A stretch of 21,711 nucleotides of DNA from QFOX01 sp044237845 (GCA_044237845.1 JBIIEL010000035.1:1-21711); one strand, 5' to 3'; positions 1 through 8,125 are shown, numbered from the stretch's first letter. The notes: generated from the sequence alone by a model not told the origin. Numbers and translations are program-made.

Positions 1-497
1 GCGAGTTTTGGAAAGGTATCCGTCGTCATAATCGCCGCCGCTGCACCTGCCCAAGCATCCGCGGTGAGTGCCGCTTGAAGCGTAGGCAATGCCTGAGCAA
101 TTTTCGTGTGGTCGAGCGGTTCACCAATCACCCCGGTCGAGGCCAGGAACACTTCGTCGTCGCGGCAGCCAAGTGCAGCGCTTGTTGCGCGCGCGGTGCC
201 TTCCACCGCCACCACGCCCTTGCGCCCCGTGAACGCATTCGCGTTGCCGGAATTCACCACCACCGCGCGCGCGGTGCCGCCACTCAAAATATCACGGCAC
301 CAATCCACCGGCGCACTCGGCGCTTTGCTGCGGGTGAACACGCCCGCCGCCGTCGTGCCCGCGGCCAGTTCTACCAGCAGCAAGTCGGTACGATTTTTAT
401 AGCGAATCCCAGCCTCTCCGGCGGCGAGGCGAACCCCGGCCAGCGGCGGCAGATAGGGTGATGTTTCCGGTGCCAGTGGCGAGCGTGCGAGTGCCAT
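1..497 (-). CDS. argJ: Glutamate N-acetyltransferase / amino-acid acetyltransferase (ArgJ), N-terminal part cut by window edge
   Basis: ArgJ moves the acetyl group from N-acetylornithine to glutamate in the cyclic arginine pathway; bifunctional forms also use acetyl-CoA. About 165 residues are present of the roughly 400 usual for the family; the rest lies beyond base 1. Reading down from the ATG at 497 gives family landmarks: GVRLAAGEAGIRYKNRTDL near the start, then GVFTRSKAPSAPV, VVNSGNANAFTG and ASTGVIGEPL, ending at TTDTFPKL, just before the expected self-cleavage threonine, which is not in the window. The start overlaps the stop of the upstream parvulin gene as TAATG, so translation is probably coupled. 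The order secA / parvulin / argJ is common in alphaproteobacteria, as I recall. Confidence 0.93.
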   Translation of the reverse strand, partial: MALARSPLAPETSPYLPPLAGVRLAAGEAGIRYKNRTDLLLVELAAGTTAAGVFTRSKAPSAPVDWCRDILSGGTARAVVVNSGNANAFTGRKGVVAVEGTARATSAALGCRDDEVFLASTGVIGEPLDHTKIAQALPTLQAALTADAWAGAAAAIMTTDTFPKL

Positions 498-1402
498 TAG
501 TTAGCCTTTTTCGCGGCGGGTTTTGCCTCCGCTGCCGCAGGGGTAGGTGCGGCCACGGGCACGAGCAGATTCTTCTCGAATGCCACTTCCTTGCCCTTCG
601 CATCGAACACTTTCACCTCCGCCGCATTCACCAACCCACCAACATATTCGTTGAGTTTTTCCTGCTGCAGCTTGTTGCGGATTTGCTCTTTTACCTCCGC
701 AAAGGCTGGCGGCTTCACGGCGCGGCTGTCCTCCACTTTAATCACATGCCAACCGAAATCCGATTTCACCGGCTGCGAAATCTCGCCTTTTTTCATTGCA
801 AACGCCGCATCCGCGAACGGCTTCACCATTTTATCCTTGGTGAAATAGCCGAGATCGCCGCCATTTTTGGCTGATCCTGGGTCTTTCGAGAAATCCTTCG
901 CCACGTCTTCGAACTTCTTGCCCTCGTCGAGTTTTTTGCGCACGTCTTTCGCCTCGGCCTCTGTCGGCACCAGAATATGGCGCGCCCGCACTTCGCGCTC
1001 GTCTTTATTCACCGCCACAATTGCGTCATATTGCTTCTTGAGGTCGGCATCCGTAATCATCTCCGCCGTTTTGCTGTCGAGGAAGCTTTTCACCACCAGC
1101 TTCTTTTTCATGTCTTCAAGCTGCTTCACCACCGCGTCGCTCTTATCCACGCCCTTGGCGGTCGCTTCCGCCAGAATCAGCTTTTCCGCCATCATGCCGC
1201 GCAGCACTTTGTCGCGCACGTCGGGCTTCACCCCATCGAACGCGGGTGCTTCTCCGGCCGGAAACAACCCTTCCCAGAATTTCTTGGCATCGGCTGAGGA
1301 AATCTCCTGACCGTTGACTTTCATCATCACATAATCCGCCGCCATCGCAGGCATGGCGCAGGTGAGCAGGGCAATCATCGACACAGTAGCAGCAAAACGC
1401 AT
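497..1402 (-). CDS. Secreted parvulin-type peptidyl-prolyl cis-trans isomerase (PpiC/PrsA/SurA-like)
   Basis: A 301-residue periplasmic folding catalyst that isomerises Xaa-Pro bonds in exported proteins. Residues 1-21 form a signal peptide (MRFAA, hydrophobic core, cleavage after AMA). Residues 22-130 resemble the helical SurA N-terminal chaperone region. The parvulin domain spans about 138-227, with RARHILV, GGDLGYFTKDKMVKPF and FGWHVIKVED. The tail after 280 is Ala/Pro/Lys-rich and low in complexity. There is no lipobox, so it is probably soluble in the periplasm rather than a PrsA lipoprotein. The start is set by the signal peptide and an AAGGA ribosome site 6-7 nt upstream. It is divergent from secA, so an export-related role fits. 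The specific orthologue (SurA, PpiD or PrsA group) cannot be assigned by eye. Confidence 0.9.
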   Translation of the reverse strand: MRFAATVSMIALLTCAMPAMAADYVMMKVNGQEISSADAKKFWEGLFPAGEAPAFDGVKPDVRDKVLRGMMAEKLILAEATAKGVDKSDAVVKQLEDMKKKLVVKSFLDSKTAEMITDADLKKQYDAIVAVNKDEREVRARHILVPTEAEAKDVRKKLDEGKKFEDVAKDFSKDPGSAKNGGDLGYFTKDKMVKPFADAAFAMKKGEISQPVKSDFGWHVIKVEDSRAVKPPAFAEVKEQIRNKLQQEKLNEYVGGLVNAAEVKVFDAKGKEVAFEKNLLVPVAAPTPAAAEAKPAAKKAN

Positions 1403-1407
1403 GGGAA

Positions 1408-1421
1408 ATCCTTATCCGTAA
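1408..1421 (-). promoter_or_regulatory. Small hairpin overlapping the ribosome binding site of the parvulin gene
   Basis: On the minus strand CCTTA-CGGA-TAAGG forms a 5-bp stem with a tetraloop, and the TAAGG arm is part of the AAGGA Shine-Dalgarno sequence. Folding would partly hide the ribosome site. The stem is short, so a regulatory role is only a possibility. Confidence 0.3.
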
Positions 1422-1516
1422 GGGGTGAATATGATCGAATCACGGTCTGCCACAAATTGTTGGGATTATCAATGCAGAAAACATTGGGAAAAACGTCGCT
1501 TTTTCGCGCTCTTCCA

Positions 1517-1545
1517 TTGACAGTTCGCCGCGCGCGCCCTATCTA
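1517..1545 (+). promoter_or_regulatory. Predicted sigma70-type promoter of secA
   Basis: A perfect TTGACA (1517-1522) is followed after 17 bp by TATCTA (1540-1545), which matches the -10 consensus only in its first three bases. Transcription would start near 1552, about 34 nt before the ATG at 1586. The promoter lies inside a longer open frame that begins at a TTG at 1457, which argues that the extra 43 codons are not translated. Confidence 0.55.
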
Positions 1546-1585
1546 TCCGCGACATTATCGATACCTTGACCCCGTAAGGCTTTCT

Positions 1586-4270
1586 ATGCTCAGCTCTCTC
1601 GCTAAAAAAATCTTCGGTAGTGCGAACGACCGCCTCGTCACCAGCCTCGACCGTGAAGTCCGTGCCATCAATGCACTCGAGCCTGCGATGCAAGCGCTGA
1701 GCGACTCTGAGCTTCGCGCCAAAACCGATGAATTCCGCGCCCGCCTCGCCGCAGGCGCCACGCTTGATAGCATCATGGTCGAAGCCTTCGCCGTAGTGCG
1801 TGAGGCAAGCTATCGCGTGCTCGGCATGCGCCATTTCGACGTACAGCTCATCGGCGGCATGGTGCTGCATAAGGGCATGATCACCGAGATGAAAACCGGG
1901 GAAGGTAAAACCCTCGTCGCCACCTTGCCGTCCTACCTCAACGCGCTGTCTGGTAAGGGCATGCATATCGTCACCGTGAACGACTACCTCGCTGCGCGCG
2001 ATGCGGAGTGGATGGGCAAAATCCACCAATTCCTAGGGCTCACCGTCGGCGTCATCGTGCACGACCTCGAAGACGAAGAGCGCAAAGCCGCCTATGCCTG
2101 CGATATCACCTACGGCACCAACAACGAATACGGCTTCGACTACCTGCGCGACAACATGAAATACAGCCGCGCAGAGATGGTGCAGCGCCCCTTCAACTAC
2201 GCGATTGTGGATGAAGTCGACTCCATCCTCATCGACGAAGCGCGCACGCCGCTCATCATTTCTGGGCCGACGGAAGACAATTCCGAAATGTATGTCACCA
2301 TCAACCAGTTCATGCCGCGGCTCGAGGTGAAGGACTACGACCTCGACGAAAAATCGCGCAACGTCACGCTGAACGAAGAAGGCGTGCGCCACATGGAAGA
2401 AATGCTGCTCGCCGCCGGGCTGCTGAAAGAGGGCAGCGGGCTGTATGACATCGACAATGTCTCGGTGGTGCACCATGTCACGCAGGCACTGCGCGCGCAT
2501 AAACTCTTCAAGCTCGATTCGGACTATATCGTCAAAGACGGCAAGGTCATGATCATCGACGAATTCACCGGCCGTATGATGGAGGGCCGCCGCTATTCCG
2601 AAGGGCTGCATCAGGCGCTCGAGGCGAAAGAGGGTGTGCGCATCCAGAACGAGAACCAGACACTGGCCTCCATCACCTTCCAGAATTATTTCCGCCTCTT
2701 CCCCAAACTCGCGGGGATGACAGGCACCGCGATGACCGAAGCGGGCGAGTTCAGCGATATTTATAAACTCGAAGTCGTCGAAATCCCAACCAATGTTGGG
2801 GTCGCGCGGAAGGACGATCACGATGAAATCTACCGCACCAGCGACGAGCGCGACAGCGCCGTCGTGGCGCTGATTAAAGAGGCACATGCGCGCCAGCAAC
2901 CGGTGCTGGTCGGCACGGTGAGCATCGAAAAATCCGAGTCCTTCGCGGCGCGGCTCAAGCGCGAGAAAATTCCTCATCAGGTGCTCAACGCGCGCTATCA
3001 CGAGCAAGAGGCGGAAATCATTTCGCAAGCTGGCCGCCCCGGGGCGGTCACCATCGCCACCAACATGGCGGGTCGCGGAACGGACATCATGCTCGGCGGC
3101 AATGCCGAAATGCTCATCAAGCAAGCGGGGGAATCCGCCAATGCTGAACAAATCCGCGCGCAAGTGGCTGCGGATAAAGAAATCGTCCGTGCCGCGGGCG
3201 GCCTCTTCGTCATCGGCACGGAGCGTCACGAATCCCGCCGTATCGACAACCAGCTGCGTGGCCGTTCTGGCCGTCAAGGCGACCCTGGCGCGTCGAAATT
3301 CTTCCTGTCGTTGCAGGATGATCTGATGCGCATTTTCGGTTCGGAGCGTATTGATTCCGTGCTCGTCAAACTCGGCCTGCAAGAAGGCGAAGCCATCATC
3401 CATCCGTGGATGAACAAGGCGATCGAGCGTGCACAAACCAAGGTGGAGCAACGCAACTACGAGATTCGTAAAACGCTTCTCAAATTTGACGACGTGATGA
3501 ACGACCAGCGCAAAGTCATCTACGAACAGCGCATCGAGCTGATGGAAGTCACTGACGTACGCGAGACGATTGAAGCCATGCGCGCGGACGTGAACCAGCA
3601 TCTCGTCACCACCTATATCCCACCAGAATCCTACGCCGAAGCGTGGGATGCAAAAGCACTACAGCTTGAGCTGCTGCGCATTTACGGGGTCGACATGCCC
3701 ATCATCGAATGGGCGTCGGAGGAAGGCATCGCGCATGCAGAAATGCTCGCGCGCGTAAACGAGGTCGCCGAACATATTTTCCGCGAGAAAGAAGCGAGCT
3801 TCCCCGAAGGCGTCTTCACCCTTGCGGAAAAACGCGTGCTGCTCGAGACGCTCGACCAGCTGTGGAAAGACCATCTGCTTTCGCTCGACCATCTGCGTCA
3901 GGGTATCAACCTGCGTGCTTATGCGCAGCGCGACCCGCTCAACGAATATAAGCAGGAAGCCTTTGGCCTATTCGAGGGCATGCTGAACCATCTACGTGAA
4001 GTCGTGGTGCTGCGCCTTGCCCGCCTGCAAATGCGGGTTGAGCTGACGGACGAAATCATGCGCCTCAAGCCACCGAGCGCGATGCAGGAAAGCCGCCTCG
4101 ACCCTGCGCTTGCACAGGAGATGAGCGGAAAAGTCGTGCCCATCAGCGCGAATGTGAAGCCCGGCACCGTGCTGGCGAACGACCCCACCACTTGGGGCGC
4201 CGTTGGCCGCAACGAACCATGCCCTTGCAACTCCGGCAAGAAGTTCAAGCACTGCCACGGGGCGATTTAG
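1586..4270 (+). CDS. secA: Preprotein translocase ATPase SecA
   Basis: SecA is the ATP-driven motor that pushes unfolded preproteins through the SecYEG channel. The 894 residues from the ATG at 1586 match the usual 850-950 length. Visible motifs are Walker A MKTGEGKT (102-109), DEVD Walker B region (209-212) followed by SILIDEARTPLI, FTGRMMEGRRYSEGLHQA, the KLAGMTGTA motif, NMAGRGTDI, and GRSGRQGDPG in the second nucleotide-binding fold. The C-terminus carries the zinc motif C879-x-C881-x8-C890-H891, which binds SecB and lipids, so SecB-dependent targeting is likely. The ATG at 1586 begins MLSSLAKKIFGSANDR, the normal family N-terminus, with a weak AAGG site. The gene is convergent with the next one, with only 6 bp between the stops. 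Confidence 0.97.
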   Translation: MLSSLAKKIFGSANDRLVTSLDREVRAINALEPAMQALSDSELRAKTDEFRARLAAGATLDSIMVEAFAVVREASYRVLGMRHFDVQLIGGMVLHKGMITEMKTGEGKTLVATLPSYLNALSGKGMHIVTVNDYLAARDAEWMGKIHQFLGLTVGVIVHDLEDEERKAAYACDITYGTNNEYGFDYLRDNMKYSRAEMVQRPFNYAIVDEVDSILIDEARTPLIISGPTEDNSEMYVTINQFMPRLEVKDYDLDEKSRNVTLNEEGVRHMEEMLLAAGLLKEGSGLYDIDNVSVVHHVTQALRAHKLFKLDSDYIVKDGKVMIIDEFTGRMMEGRRYSEGLHQALEAKEGVRIQNENQTLASITFQNYFRLFPKLAGMTGTAMTEAGEFSDIYKLEVVEIPTNVGVARKDDHDEIYRTSDERDSAVVALIKEAHARQQPVLVGTVSIEKSESFAARLKREKIPHQVLNARYHEQEAEIISQAGRPGAVTIATNMAGRGTDIMLGGNAEMLIKQAGESANAEQIRAQVAADKEIVRAAGGLFVIGTERHESRRIDNQLRGRSGRQGDPGASKFFLSLQDDLMRIFGSERIDSVLVKLGLQEGEAIIHPWMNKAIERAQTKVEQRNYEIRKTLLKFDDVMNDQRKVIYEQRIELMEVTDVRETIEAMRADVNQHLVTTYIPPESYAEAWDAKALQLELLRIYGVDMPIIEWASEEGIAHAEMLARVNEVAEHIFREKEASFPEGVFTLAEKRVLLETLDQLWKDHLLSLDHLRQGINLRAYAQRDPLNEYKQEAFGLFEGMLNHLREVVVLRLARLQMRVELTDEIMRLKPPSAMQESRLDPALAQEMSGKVVPISANVKPGTVLANDPTTWGAVGRNEPCPCNSGKKFKHCHGAI

Positions 4271-4276
4271 GTTGCG

Positions 4277-4525
4277 TTAGTGTGAGGAGGAAGCGCGTAG
4301 CGCCTTCCACATGCCGTAAAGGCTGATGCTGCTCCAGCATACTTCAAGCACGAACACGGAAAGATTCCACTGTTCGAGGAGCGAAATCAGAATGAACACC
4401 GCGCCGAGCAGATTGAGCACGTGGAATTTCATCGCAGTCGAAGGCCACCGGCCCAGCGACACCATCGCATAGGCATAGAGAAAAAGCACCGGGGCCATCA
4501 GGCCAGTGAGGGCATAGAGACTCAT
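4277..4525 (-). CDS. Small integral membrane protein, CBU_0592-like (second of a tandem pair)
   Basis: An 82-residue protein with three hydrophobic segments (about 5-22, 36-48 and 52-72). It resembles the CBU_0592-like family of tiny membrane proteins, whose function is unknown. It is a paralogue of the gene just upstream: both have a first helix followed by a short basic loop (SLGRW here, TLGKW there), then LN.LGAVFILISLLEQWN here and LNVIGTAGILVSLIDQWN there, then W at the start of helix 3. Its ATG overlaps the upstream stop as ATGA, so the pair is translationally coupled. It lies in the aspS transcription unit. Confidence 0.8.
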   Translation of the reverse strand: MSLYALTGLMAPVLFLYAYAMVSLGRWPSTAMKFHVLNLLGAVFILISLLEQWNLSVFVLEVCWSSISLYGMWKALRASSSH

Positions 4526-4776
4526 GCGCCCCCCGCTTTCTGGCGCTTATAAATCCGCACCAACGAGAGCACGCCAATCGCAATCCACGCCACGTTGGCA
4601 ACAAACGCCGCCACGTTCCACTGGTCGATGAGCGACACCAGAATCCCCGCCGTGCCGATCACGTTGAGCGCCTGATAGCGCGCGCTATCCGCCCGCCATT
4701 TGCCCAGCGTCATCAGCCCATAGGCCACCAGCACGCCAACCACGCCGAGCAGCCCGATCATGGTGGTGAGGGTCAT
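4522..4776 (-). CDS. Small integral membrane protein, CBU_0592-like (first of a tandem pair)
   Basis: An 84-residue protein, mostly hydrophobic, with three predicted membrane helices (about 5-22, 36-50 and 54-73) and a basic C-terminal tail (RIYKRQK). The conserved core is LGKW, ALNVIGTAGILVSLIDQWN and ANVAWIAIG, which fits the CBU_0592-like family of unknown function. It begins 3 nt after the aspS stop, so it is almost certainly co-transcribed with aspS. No catalytic residues are apparent. Confidence 0.82.
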   Translation of the reverse strand: MTLTTMIGLLGVVGVLVAYGLMTLGKWRADSARYQALNVIGTAGILVSLIDQWNVAAFVANVAWIAIGVLSLVRIYKRQKAGGA

Positions 4777-4779
4777 GCG

Positions 4780-6618
4780 CTACGCCGCTGCTTCTTTGGT
4801 CTTCTCTTCCTCGAGCACGGCTTTGGCTTTCGGGCTGAGCTGAATATGCAGTTCGCGCAGTTGCTTCTCGCTCGCCGTATTCGGCGCTTGCATTAGCAAA
4901 TCCTGCGCTTGCTGGTTCATCGGGAAGCAGATCACCTCGCGGATGTTCGGCTCATTCGCGAGCAGCATCACCATGCGGTCGACACCCGGAGCGAGACCAC
5001 CATGCGGCGGTGCGCCGTATTTGAACGCATTAAACAGCGCCGCGAATTTGCTCTCGATATCGGCCTGCGTGTAGCCCGCGATCTCGAACGCTTTCACCAT
5101 GATCTCCGGCTTGTGATTCCGAATCGCGCCGCTCGAAAGCTCCACGCCGTTGCACACAATGTCATACTGGAACGCTTTAATCGCCAGCAGCTCTTCGTTC
5201 GTTTTGGCGTTGCTCAGCGCCTCCAGCCCGCCTTGCGGCATGGAGAATGGATTATGCGAGAAGTCGATTTTTTTGTCTTCGTCGTTCCATTCGTAATACG
5301 GGAAATCCACCACCCAGCAGAACTTGAACACGCCCTGCTCGATGAGGCCGAGCTGCTCGCCCAGCGCCGTGCGCACCTTGCCCGCGATATTCTCTGCCTC
5401 GCGCTGCGGGCCGCTGGCGAAGAACACCGCATCGCCCGCTTTGAGGCCGACTTTCTCGCGCAATTCGGCATGTTTTTCCGGCGTCAAAAATTTTGCAATC
5501 GGCCCTTTCGGCTCGCCGTTCGCGTCATACGAAATATACGCTAGACCTTTCGCGCCGTGGGTTTTGGCGAGCTCGATCATGTTGTCGAAGAAGCTGCGTG
5601 GTTTATCCGCACAGCCCGGTGCCGGAATCGCACGGATTTTCCCGCCCGCCGCCAGCACTTGCTTAAAGATGGTGAATTCCGAATCACGCCACAGGCTGCA
5701 AATCCCGCCCGCGATGAGGATGGGGTTACGCAGATCCGGCTTGTCCGAACCGTACTTGCGCATCGCGTCGTCATACGAAATGCGCGGGAAGCTGCCGTCC
5801 GCATTCGCTATAATTTTCCAGTCCGAGAATTCCTTGAACGTCCCGGCGAGCACCGGCTCAATCGCCGCGAACACGTCCTCCTGCGTCACGAAGCTCATCT
5901 CGATATCGAGCTGGTAGAACTCGCCGGGGCTACGATCCGCGCGCGCGTCCTCGTCGCGGAAGCAGGGCGCGATCTGGAAATAACGGTCGAAGCTGCTCAC
6001 CATCAGCAGCTGCTTGAACATCTGCGGCGCTTGCGGCAGTGCATAGAATTTGCCCGGGTGTACGCGGCTCGGCACCAGATAATCCCGCGCGCCCTCGGGG
6101 CTGGATGCGGTGAGGATCGGCGTCTGGAATTCGAGGAAGCCCTGCTCATTCATCCGCCGACGCAAGCTGGAAATCACTTTGCTGCGCAGCACGATATTAT
6201 TGTGCAATTTCTCGCGGCGCAGGTCGAGGAAGCGATAGGTCAGGCGCGTCGCCTCGGGGAATTCGACGTCAGAGTTCACCTGCATCGGCAGTACATCCGC
6301 GACGGATTCCACATGCAGCGATTCAAGCACCACTTCCACATCCCCCGTCGGCAGGTCTTTGTTCACCGTCGCCGCGTCACGCGCGGTCGCCTTTCCGGTC
6401 ACAGTAATCACCGATTCGTTCTTCAACTTCTGCGCCACCGCGAACATCGGGCTATCCACATTCACCACCAGCTGCGTGATGCCGTAATGGTCGCGCAGGT
6501 CGATAAACGCCAACTGGCCATGGTCACGCACGCGGTGCACCCAGCCCGAGAGGCGGACGGTGCTCCCGGCGTCGCTCGCGCGCAGGGCGTTACAAGTATG
6601 GGTGCGGTACTGGTGCAT
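4780..6618 (-). CDS. aspS: Aspartyl-tRNA synthetase, probably non-discriminating (AspRS/AsxRS)
   Basis: This class II synthetase charges tRNA-Asp with aspartate, and in non-discriminating forms also tRNA-Asn. The protein is 612 residues from MHQYRTHTCN, close to the 590-600 of bacterial AspRS. The N-terminal OB fold has SGWVHRVRDHGQLAFIDLRD. Motif 2 is FRDEDARADRSPGEF (about 220-234) and motif 3 is GLAPGVDRMVML (541-552). The bacterial GAD insertion lies between them. His33 in RDHG corresponds, by my alignment, to the histidine reported in Pseudomonas aeruginosa as a mark of relaxed tRNA choice; Escherichia coli has leucine there. The open frame runs on upstream of 6618, but that region overlaps the divergent DUF167 gene and does not look like AspRS. 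Confidence 0.96.
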   Translation of the reverse strand: MHQYRTHTCNALRASDAGSTVRLSGWVHRVRDHGQLAFIDLRDHYGITQLVVNVDSPMFAVAQKLKNESVITVTGKATARDAATVNKDLPTGDVEVVLESLHVESVADVLPMQVNSDVEFPEATRLTYRFLDLRREKLHNNIVLRSKVISSLRRRMNEQGFLEFQTPILTASSPEGARDYLVPSRVHPGKFYALPQAPQMFKQLLMVSSFDRYFQIAPCFRDEDARADRSPGEFYQLDIEMSFVTQEDVFAAIEPVLAGTFKEFSDWKIIANADGSFPRISYDDAMRKYGSDKPDLRNPILIAGGICSLWRDSEFTIFKQVLAAGGKIRAIPAPGCADKPRSFFDNMIELAKTHGAKGLAYISYDANGEPKGPIAKFLTPEKHAELREKVGLKAGDAVFFASGPQREAENIAGKVRTALGEQLGLIEQGVFKFCWVVDFPYYEWNDEDKKIDFSHNPFSMPQGGLEALSNAKTNEELLAIKAFQYDIVCNGVELSSGAIRNHKPEIMVKAFEIAGYTQADIESKFAALFNAFKYGAPPHGGLAPGVDRMVMLLANEPNIREVICFPMNQQAQDLLMQAPNTASEKQLRELHIQLSPKAKAVLEEEKTKEAAA

Positions 6619-6629
6619 GGTCGTTATCC

Positions 6630-6657
6630 TTACAATTTTCGTTGGCCGTGGTATAAC
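6630..6657 (+). promoter_or_regulatory. Predicted promoter of the DUF167 gene, giving a near-leaderless mRNA
   Basis: TTACAA (6630-6635) and TATAAC (6652-6657) are 16 bp apart, a good sigma70-like match. The expected start, 6-8 nt after the -10, falls at about 6664, one base from the ATG at 6665. No ribosome site can be seen in front of that ATG. The mRNA may therefore be leaderless. Confidence 0.45.
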
Positions 6658-6664
6658 CGACCCC

Positions 6665-6934
6665 ATGGAAAAAGCAAAAGATTTACTACTCACCACCGGC
6701 AAATTAGCGCTCAAAGTCACGCCCCGCGCCAGCCGGGCGGCGGTCGAAGGGTGGGTGGACGACGCGAACGGCGCCCCTGTCCTCAAGGTCAAAGTCACCG
6801 TGGTGGCCGAAGACGGCAAGGCCAACGAAGCCGTCATTGCCCTGCTCGCCAAGGAATTCGGCATCGCCAAATCGCGCCTTTCCATCGCCCGTGGCCTCAC
6901 CAACCGCAACAAAGTGATTGCGCTCGACGCCTGA
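6665..6934 (+). CDS. DUF167 / YggU-family small protein
   Basis: An 89-residue protein of the DUF167 (YggU) family, found across bacteria and with no established biochemical role. Family features are LALKVTPRASRAAVEGW near the start, LKVKVTVVAEDGKANEAVIALLAKEFGI in the middle, and the closing block IARGLTNRNKVIAL (family form: SG..SR.K.V.I). The ATG at 6665 was chosen because the family begins just before the first beta strand; an upstream extension of the frame would overlap aspS. Rnd begins 18 nt downstream on the same strand, so the two are probably co-transcribed. Confidence 0.88.
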   Translation: MEKAKDLLLTTGKLALKVTPRASRAAVEGWVDDANGAPVLKVKVTVVAEDGKANEAVIALLAKEFGIAKSRLSIARGLTNRNKVIALDA

Positions 6935-6952
6935 GGCGCTACAACCCCTTGC

Positions 6953-8125
6953 ATGAAAACACGCGTTATCACGACCTCCGCCGACCTCGCCGAGTTTTGC
7001 GCCACGTTTGGCGACGAAAAATTCATCACGGTCGACACCGAATTCATCCGCGAGCGCACCTATTTCCCGCAGCTTTGCTTGATGCAGGTGGCGACCTCGC
7101 ACGAGGCAGTCGCCATCGACCCCATCGCCGGGGCAGACATGGATTTAACGCCGCTGTATGACGCGTTTGCCAACGAAACCCTCGTCAAAGTATTCCACGC
7201 CGCCAAGCAGGATATCGAGATTTTCGTACATGATTCCGGCCGCGTGCCCTACCCGCTCTATGACACGCAAATCGCCGCCATGGTCTGCGGTTACGGCGAA
7301 TCCATCTCCTACGAAAACCTCGTGCGCGACATCGTCGGCGCACCGCTGGATAAAGCCTCGCGCTTCACCGACTGGGCGCGCCGCCCGCTCACCGACCGCC
7401 AGCTTGTCTATGCGCTCGATGACGTCATCCATCTGCGCGTGATTTACGAAAAGCTCAAAGCCAAAATCGACTCGGAAAACCGCGGCCCTTGGATTGAAGA
7501 AGAGATGAACGCGCTGGCCGACATCACCAAATATCGGGTGGAGGCTGAGAATTGCTGGAAGCGCCTCAAAATCAAAACCCGTTCGAGCACGATGCTGCAA
7601 ATTCTGCGCGCCGTCGCCGCCTGGCGGGAGGAAAAAGCGGCCTCGCGCAACGTGCCGCGTCAGCGCATTTTGAAAGACGAAATCGTGGTGCAGATCGCGA
7701 CGCAGATGCCCGAAACGGTGGAAGATTTACAGCAGGTGCGTGGCCTCAACGGCCAGATGTCGCGCGAGTCGATGGAAATTCTCGTCGCCAAAATGCACGA
7801 GGCGCGCATGGCGCCGAAGGAAACCTTCCCCGAGCCGGAAACCCGCGAGAAACCAATGCCCGCTGCGCAGGAAGCCTGCCTCGACCAGCTGCGCCTATTG
7901 CTACGGCAAAAATGCGAGGACGCACATGTCGTGCCGCGTCTGGTAGTGGATAAGGAAGAGCTCGAAGCCCTCGTGCGCGGCAAAATCACCTTTGCGGCGA
8001 GTAGCATCGGCCATGGCTGGCGTTACGAGATTTTTGGGGCCGCGGCGGAAGCGTTGCTCGCCGGAAAACTCACCGCCAGCGTCACCCCGCATCGCGGCGG
8101 CTACGGCCTGGTCTGGAGCGCGTAG
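6953..8125 (+). CDS. rnd: Ribonuclease D (DEDDy 3'-5' exoribonuclease)
   Basis: RNase D trims the 3' ends of tRNA precursors and other small RNAs. The 390-residue protein has the DEDDy exonuclease sites: Exo I VDTEF (Asp28, Glu30), Exo II FHAAKQDIE (Asp87), and Exo III LVYALDDVIHL (Tyr153, Asp157). An HRDC domain follows at about 205-285 (RILKDEIVVQIA, QVRGLNGQMSRE). A third region at about 300-390 may be the second HRDC-like domain of the family. The start gives MKTRVITTSADLAEFC, aligned with known N-termini, though no good ribosome site is present; translation may depend on the DUF167 gene 18 nt upstream. Its 3' end overlaps the convergent Nudix gene by 25 bp. Confidence 0.95.
   Translation: MKTRVITTSADLAEFCATFGDEKFITVDTEFIRERTYFPQLCLMQVATSHEAVAIDPIAGADMDLTPLYDAFANETLVKVFHAAKQDIEIFVHDSGRVPYPLYDTQIAAMVCGYGESISYENLVRDIVGAPLDKASRFTDWARRPLTDRQLVYALDDVIHLRVIYEKLKAKIDSENRGPWIEEEMNALADITKYRVEAENCWKRLKIKTRSSTMLQILRAVAAWREEKAASRNVPRQRILKDEIVVQIATQMPETVEDLQQVRGLNGQMSRESMEILVAKMHEARMAPKETFPEPETREKPMPAAQEACLDQLRLLLRQKCEDAHVVPRLVVDKEELEALVRGKITFAASSIGHGWRYEIFGAAAEALLAGKLTASVTPHRGGYGLVWSA

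Noticed and set aside
2033..3601. Very long open frame antisense to secA
   Set aside because: It mirrors the codon bias of secA. Its product is rich in His/Val/Phe/Arg with no family resemblance, and secA is certain on the other strand.
6619..7059. Upstream extension of the aspS frame
   Set aside because: It overlaps the divergent DUF167 and rnd genes, and the added residues do not match AspRS. MHQYRTHTCN at 6618 is the family start.
5557..7161. Long open frame antisense to aspS and running through DUF167 and rnd
   Set aside because: It crosses three well-supported genes, and the product is Arg/His-rich without domains; it is a shadow of GC-rich coding.
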